Source of the DNA: Balaenoptera acutorostrata
Taxonomy: Eukaryota > Chordata > Mammalia > Artiodactyla > Balaenopteridae
Assembly (NCBI RefSeq): GCF_949987535.1
Contig: NC_080075.1
Location: 59,803,636-59,867,635, forward strand
Length of the DNA stretch: 64,000 nucleotides
Direction of reading: 5' to 3'
A model generated the notes under the pieces. It searched no databases. It was not told where the DNA came from and was given only the letters and a program-made list of their open reading frames with translations. Below are positions 59,171 to 64,000 of the stretch, one piece after another. The position numbers were made by a program, and so were the translations under genes. Numbering within the stretch: the first letter of the stretch is position 1; every line of letters begins with the position of its first letter.

Positions 59171-60128
59171 ATTGGGTGGTCTGGGTAGGCTTCACTGAGA
59201 TAGTAGCGTTTAAGCAAAGAGTAAGGAAGTGACAAATTTAGTCATATGGTTCTCTGGGGGAGGAGCATTCCAGCTAGAGATATCGACTATGCGTAGCCTA
59301 AGGGGAAGAAGGGGCTTGGTGTGTTTGAGGGACAGCAAGGACCTCAGTATGGCTGGATGAGCAACATGGAACCTAGGAGGAAAGAAGGCTAAAAAGGTAG
59401 TGGAATCAGCTCATGTGAAGTCTTTTAGGCCATTAGATGCATTTTGGTTTTTACTCTGAGTGAGATGGGGAGCCACTTAGATTTTGTGAAAAAGAATGGC
59501 ATGATTGGCTGTAAGTTTTAAAAGGACCTCTGGGGCTGCTGGGGTGGGAATGGTCTCTAGAGGGCCAACAGTAGCTCAAGATCTGTTTAGAGACCATTGT
59601 CATATTTCAGATGATAGATAAAGTGGTTCACTTGAGAGTAGGGACACCGAAGATGTTGGGTAGTGGTTACTCTCCAACTATTTTGAAGGTAGAGCCAAAC
59701 AGATTTCCATGTGATTGATCTATGGGATGTGAGAGGAAAGAAAGGGGTCAAGGATGAGTCCAGAATTTGGCTTTAGCTATATACTAGGCTGTACGAGGCT
59801 GTGGGTGGAGCAGGATTGGGGGAGAAAATCTTAGATATGTAACTTTGAGGTGTCAGAATATAGATATTTAAAGGCCCAAGATTGGATGACATCACCACGT
59901 GTGTGAGTGTAAAGGAAGAAGAATAAAGGTCAAAGATCTAAGCCACTGATCACTCCAATATGAAGAGATTGGTGAGAGGAGGAGAAATTTGCAAAACAGA
60001 TCTAGAAGGAATGATCAGAGGAGTAGATTATGGTGTCCTGGGAGTCAAGTAAAGAAGTATTTTAAGGATCAACTGTACTAAATACCATTGAGTAGTCATA
60101 ATGGATGAGGAATGAGAACTGGACATTG
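59171..60128 (+). repeat. Family X repeat, main part
   Basis: The longest copy in the window. In order: GGTCTGGGTAGGCTTCACTG, GGGGGAGGAGCATTCCAGCT, TTGGTGTGTTTGAGGGACAG, GATGGGGAGCCACTTAGATT, TTTGAAGGTAGAGCCAAACA, GGATGTGAGAGGAAAGAAAG, TGGAGCAGGATTGGGGGAGA, CACTGATCACTCCAATATGA and GGTGTCCTGGGAGTCAAGTA. No coding capacity. Confidence 0.55.
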
Positions 60129-60129
60129 A

Positions 60130-60480
60130 ATTTTTTTCCATTTTTATTGAGATATACTTGACATACAGCACTATATAAATTTAAGATGTACAGCGTAACG
60201 ATTTGACTTACATATATTGTGAAATGATTAATAAGTTTAGTTGACATCCATCATCTCATACAGATACAGAAGAAAAGAGAAAGAAAAAAATGGTTTTTTC
60301 CTTGTGATGAGAGTTCTTAGGATTTATTCTTATACCAACTTTGAAATATGATATATAGCAGTTGTACGTCTCCTCTATTCTCTGTGGAGAATTTTCTTCT
60401 GGAGCTGTAATTAGACATATTCTAGACCTTCTCATTTTATTTCCATGCCACTTTACCTCTATTTCACAGTTCACTTTAAA
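60130..60480 (-). mobile_element. L1 3' end (antisense)
   Basis: TTTTTATTGAGATATACTTG, ACATACAGCACTATATAAAT and TTAAGATGTACAGCGTAACG are the antisense 3' UTR of the older L1 type also seen at 58490 and 62177. The right boundary is approximate. Confidence 0.65.
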
Positions 60481-60554
60481 AAGAAAATTCTGAGGAGCAT
60501 ATAGTTTAATATTTTTAGCTCTGTTTATTTTTTATCTAATTTGCTCTTAACCCA

Positions 60555-60930
60555 CTTGTCTTAGTCAATTAGGCTAGGGTATGCTGCAGAGACATTTAAA
60601 TCCTAAACTCTTAATGGCTTTAAACATGAAGTTTATTTTTCATTCATGCAAATCCTTCTGAGTGTCCAGCAGTTTTGTAGAACAACTCCCTTTCATACTG
60701 GGATCCAGGAATCCAGTTGGCCTACATTTTGTGGCTTTACCATTTCAACATGGGGATTCAGGGCATGCCACAGCAGGGAAAGAGAGAGTATGGAGAACTC
60801 ATGACTGTTTGTAAGTGCTTCAGACCGGAAGGGACACATATGACTTCTGCTAATAGCCTGTTAGCCAGAAATAATCACATTGGCAACAAACTTATTTCAA
60901 AGGGGGCTGTAAAATTTAGAGGAACACATC
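60555..60930. repeat. Old interspersed repeat, class uncertain
   Basis: GGCTAGGGTATGCTGCAGAG, GAAGTTTATTTTTCATTCAT, CAGACCGGAAGGGACACATA, TGACTTCTGCTAATAGCC and CCAGAAATAATCACATTGG resemble a widespread mammalian repeat that I cannot name. Confidence 0.4.
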
Positions 60931-61079
60931 GAATAATAATAATGACCTCTGCAAAACTTTTAAATTTCTATGTTAACTTAATGATTTGAATTGCCATATA
61001 AATGTATTAGCAATATAAAATTATATGTACAGCCTAATAAATTATTATAAATTTATGAAATGATTATAAATTTATAAAT

Positions 61080-62157
61080 TATACGTTCTCTTGTATAACT
61101 CCACCGAGGTTAAGAACATTATTAGCACTCTAAAGCCTACCGTTTGCCTCTCCTCATCATAATCTTCCCACCTCCAAAGGTAACCATCAACCTGACTTTT
61201 ACGGTAAACGTATCCTTACTGTTCTTTATAGTTTTCCACTTATAAATGAATCCCTAATAATATAGTTTAGTTTTGCCTGTTTTGGACGTTATATATACTA
61301 TATATATATATATATTTTTTGCTAATGTCATGTGGTTCATCTGTGTTCTTGCATGTAGTTGTAGTTAGTTGATTCCATTTGTCAGCTACGGATGGACATT
61401 TAGATAGTTTCCCGGTTTTTTGTTTGTATGTTTGTTTGTTTGTTTTGGTGTCATGAACAATGCTGCTATAACCATCGTCATATAGTGTCCTAGTATAATG
61501 AACATGAATTCCTCTTGAGTATTTATACATTAGTGGAATTGTTAGATCATAGGTAGGGGGTATTTTCCATTCTAATAGATAACGCCAAGCTTTTCCAAAG
61601 AGTGTGTCTTAACTTATTCTCTTACTAGCTGTATGTGAGAATATGAGATTCCCCTTGCTCTACATGCTTGCCGAATTTGACATTGTCAGACTTGAAAATT
61701 TGCCAACTGTGTTTTGGTATGTAATGGGGTGTTATTCTGTTTTTACTTGTTACTTCCCTGAGTACTAGTAAGATTGAACACTTTTTTTTTTTTTTTTTTT
61801 TTTTAATTTTATAGCTACTTTATTTATTTATTTATTTATTTTTGGCTGTGTTGGGTCTTCGGTTCGTGCGAGGGCTTTCTCTGGTTACGGCAAGTGGGGG
61901 CCACTCTTCATCGCGGTGCGGGGACCGCTCTTCATCGCGGTGCGCGGGCCTTTCACTATCGTGGCCCCTCCCGTTGCGGGGCACAGGCTCCAGACGCGCA
62001 GGCTCAGTAGTTGTGGCTCACGGGCCCAGCCGCCCCGCGGCATGTGGGATCTTCCCAGACCAGGGCTCGAACCCGTGTCCCCTGCACTAGCAGGCAGATT
62101 CTCAACCACTGCGCCACCAGGGAAGCCCTGAACACTTTTTGATGTGTTCATTGGCCA
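61080..62157 (-). mobile_element. Ancient antisense L1M (ORF2 C-terminus), multiply interrupted
   Basis: Antisense L1 text (CCTTACTGTTCTTTATAGTT, GATGGACATTTAGATAGTTT, GAACAATGCTGCTATAACCA, AGTGGAATTGTTAGATCATA) reaches the CHR SINE at 61775, continues after it (GATGTGTTCATTGGCCAACT) and appears to resume at about 63705 (GTGAAGTGCCTGTTCAAGTC), beyond the ORF-less L1 insertion. Confidence 0.6.
61775..62140 (-). mobile_element. CHR-type SINE with internal 24-bp duplication and double tail
   Basis: Antisense CHR with its head at 62128 and body from about 61830. The duplication TGAACACTTTTT lies at 61775-61786 and 62129-62140. The phrase CTCTTCATCGCGGTGCG occurs twice (61904-61920 and 61928-61944), a 24-bp tandem duplication absent from the other copies. 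A (TTTA)n tail is followed by AATTTTATAGCTACT-type sequence and a second long T run. CpG-rich compared with its relatives, suggesting youth. Confidence 0.9.
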
Positions 62158-63680
62158 ACTGTGTTGTCTTTTTTTTCCTGTTTTATTGAGATATAACTAA
62201 CACACAGCATGGTATAAGTTTAAGGTGTACAGATTTGACTTACATACATCATGAAATGATTAACACAATAAATTTAGTGAATGTTCATCATCTTATATAG
62301 ATATAAAATTAAAGAAATAGAAAAAAATTTATTTCTTGTGATGAGAACTCTTAGAATTTATTCTCTCAACTTTGACATGTAACATACAGCAGTGTTAATT
62401 ATATTTATCATGTTGTACATTACATCCCTAGTAATCATTTATCTATAACTGGGAGTTTGTATCTTTTTACCAACTTCATTCAATTGCCCCTCCCCCCATC
62501 CCTACCTCTGGTAACCACAAATCTGATCTCTTTTTCTATGAGCTTGTTTGTTTGTTTGTTTTTGAAGTATAATTGACGTACAACACTATGTTAGTTCCTT
62601 TACACAACATAGTGATTCGATATTTCTATACATTGTTTAATGATCACCACAATAAGTCTAGTTACCATCTGTCACCATACAAAGATATTACATAGTTATT
62701 GACTATGTTCACCACACTACACATAGCCATATATATATACACACACACATATATACGTATATATGATTATTTTAAGTTGCTGATCTCTTAAGTTCAAATG
62801 TATTTTAACAACCCTGCACTTTTACCTACCCTTCATGTTTACTGTTTTGGAAGTCATATTTTACATTGTTTTGTTTTGTGTATCCCTTAACTACTTATTG
62901 TAGATATAGATGATTTTACTACTTTTGTCTTTTAACCTTCCTACTAGGTTTATATACGGCTGACTTACTGCCTTTCCTGTATATTTGCCTTTACTACTGA
63001 GATTTTTCCTGGTGGGCAGGGCCAGGTCCCAGAGCTAATAAAATGGCATTCCAAAATAAAGCTTGCCAGCACCAATGTCCTCGTAGTAGAACAAGCTCCC
63101 CAAAATGGCTGCCGCCACTGTCTGTGTCCGTGGGATGAGCTTCCATTGCCTCCTGCCTCTCCGGGAGGCTCTGCAAGGGTACATCTGACCCAGGCTCCTT
63201 TCAAATTATTGCTTCTGCCCTGGATCCCAAAGTGTGTGTGAAGTTTTGTACGCACCCTTTAAGAGTGGAGTCTATTATCCCACAGCCCTCCGGGTCTCCT
63301 GAAGGCTTTGCTAGCCTTCAAAGCCAAACATTCTGGGGGCCCATCTTCCCGGTGCAGGACCCCTGGGCTGGGGAGCCTGATGTGGAGCTCGAAACCCTCG
63401 CTCTTTGGGGAGAACCTCTGCAATTGTAAATATCCTCCTGTTTGTGGGTCGCACACCAGGAGGTATGGGTCTTGACTCTACCGTGTCTCCATCCCTCTAA
63501 CCCATCTCATTGTGGTTCCTTCTTTATATCTTTAGCTGTAGAAGATCTTTTCTGCTAGTCTTTTGATTTTTCTCATCAATAGTTGCTCTGTAAATAGTTG
63601 TAATTTTGGTGTGCCCATGGGAGGAGGTGAGCTCAGGGTTTTCCTGAGCCATCTTGGCTACTCCCCACTGTGCTTCCTTT
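62158..63680 (-). mobile_element. ORF-less L1/HAL1-type element (5' UTR joined to 3' UTR)
   Basis: Minus-strand element of about 1.5 kb. The 5' terminus is near 63666 (complement of GGGGAGTAGCCAAGATGGCT) and the 5' UTR runs to about 63010. It is joined directly to 3'-region text (63009 leftward: ACTACTTTTGTCTTTTAACC, TTAAGTTCAAATGTATTTTA), then two successive L1 3' UTR modules (62560-62760 and 62177-62540). Neither ORF1 nor ORF2 is present. Imperfect duplications ACTGTGTTGTCTTTTT (62158) and ACTGTGCTTCCTTTTT (63667) bracket it. Confidence 0.6.
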
Positions 63681-64000
63681 TTCACTTTTATTTATTTATT
63701 TATTTATTTAGTGAAGTGCCTGTTCAAGTCTTGTCTATTTTTTAAATAACTAGGTTGTCTTTTTTTATTTCAGCAGTTTAAAAAAATTTTTAAATCCCTT
63801 CTAGATATATGCCCCATGTCAGCTCATTTCAACCTTTGAATAGAGTAAACATGTTTACTTAAGTGTTTTTATCTGAATATTCTAATATCTACTGTCTAAG
63901 TGGATCTGGTCGTGTTATTTCTACTAACTTTTTGCTCTTGGTAGCTTGATTCATCATGTGTTTGTTTGTTTTTTATTGTGAATTCATGTTTCTTGGGAGT
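63681..64000 (-). mobile_element. (TTTA)n, then resumed ancient antisense L1M
   Basis: A (TTTA)n tract at 63687-63711 is followed by GTGAAGTGCCTGTTCAAGTC and TTCTAGATATATGCCCCATG, antisense L1 ORF2 text continuing the element left at 62157. Confidence 0.5.

Noticed and set aside
63001..63480. GC-richer stretch at the right end as a possible promoter or CpG island of a host gene
   Set aside because: It reads as the antisense 5' UTR of an L1-type element; local GC is explained by that.

Overview
The window is mammalian nuclear DNA: AT-rich, without prokaryotic gene organisation, and made mostly of interspersed repeats. The best taxonomic clue is a set of eight tRNA-derived SINEs. Seven share an approximately 300-bp body and begin with a tRNA-like head (A box TGGCGCAGTGG, B box GGTTCGAGCCC). 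I recognise them as the CHR type of the whale/hippo/ruminant lineage. No BovB or ruminant-specific element and no pig PRE-1 was seen, so a cetacean is the best guess. Repeat names are from memory and no library search was possible.

No host protein-coding gene is evident. Nearly every longer open frame belongs to LINE-1 or is an antisense shadow of a repeat. The region is intergenic or a large intron.

Layout. 1-8 kb: ancient DNA, a hAT remnant, one CHR SINE, a TG/TA microsatellite and two MaLR (MLT1-type) solo LTRs. 8-10.3 kb: an old antisense L1 with a younger L1 tail inserted in it. 10.5-20.5 kb: two CHR SINEs, a CTCF-like site, MIR and L2 relics, and two sense L1 3' ends, one splitting an older repeat. 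20.8-23.2 kb: an old repeat, about 1.3 kb of repeat-poor DNA, then a long (TA)n. 23.2-31.2 kb: two CHR SINEs and a nearly full-length antisense L1 (copy A) with an apparent 3' transduction. 31-47 kb: CHR SINE, old sense L1M/HAL1, L2, MIR and a MaLR LTR. 47.6-53 kb: a second antisense L1 (copy B) inserted inside a short SINE. 53-64 kb: stacked antisense L1 debris, including an L1 insertion that appears to have carried in one ferlin-family exon, and a 1.5-kb L1-derived element lacking both ORFs.

The features do not form a pathway. What they record is a nested history of retrotransposition, readable from target-site duplications (TSDs). The observations most worth checking are the ferlin exon moved by L1 (58.24-59.17 kb), the L1 with about 780 bp of transduced 3' flank (24.48-31.16 kb), the ORF-less L1 element whose junction resembles a splice (62.16-63.68 kb), and CTCF-consensus matches in the 5' UTRs of both young L1s that face a unique-sequence site at 11.64 kb.
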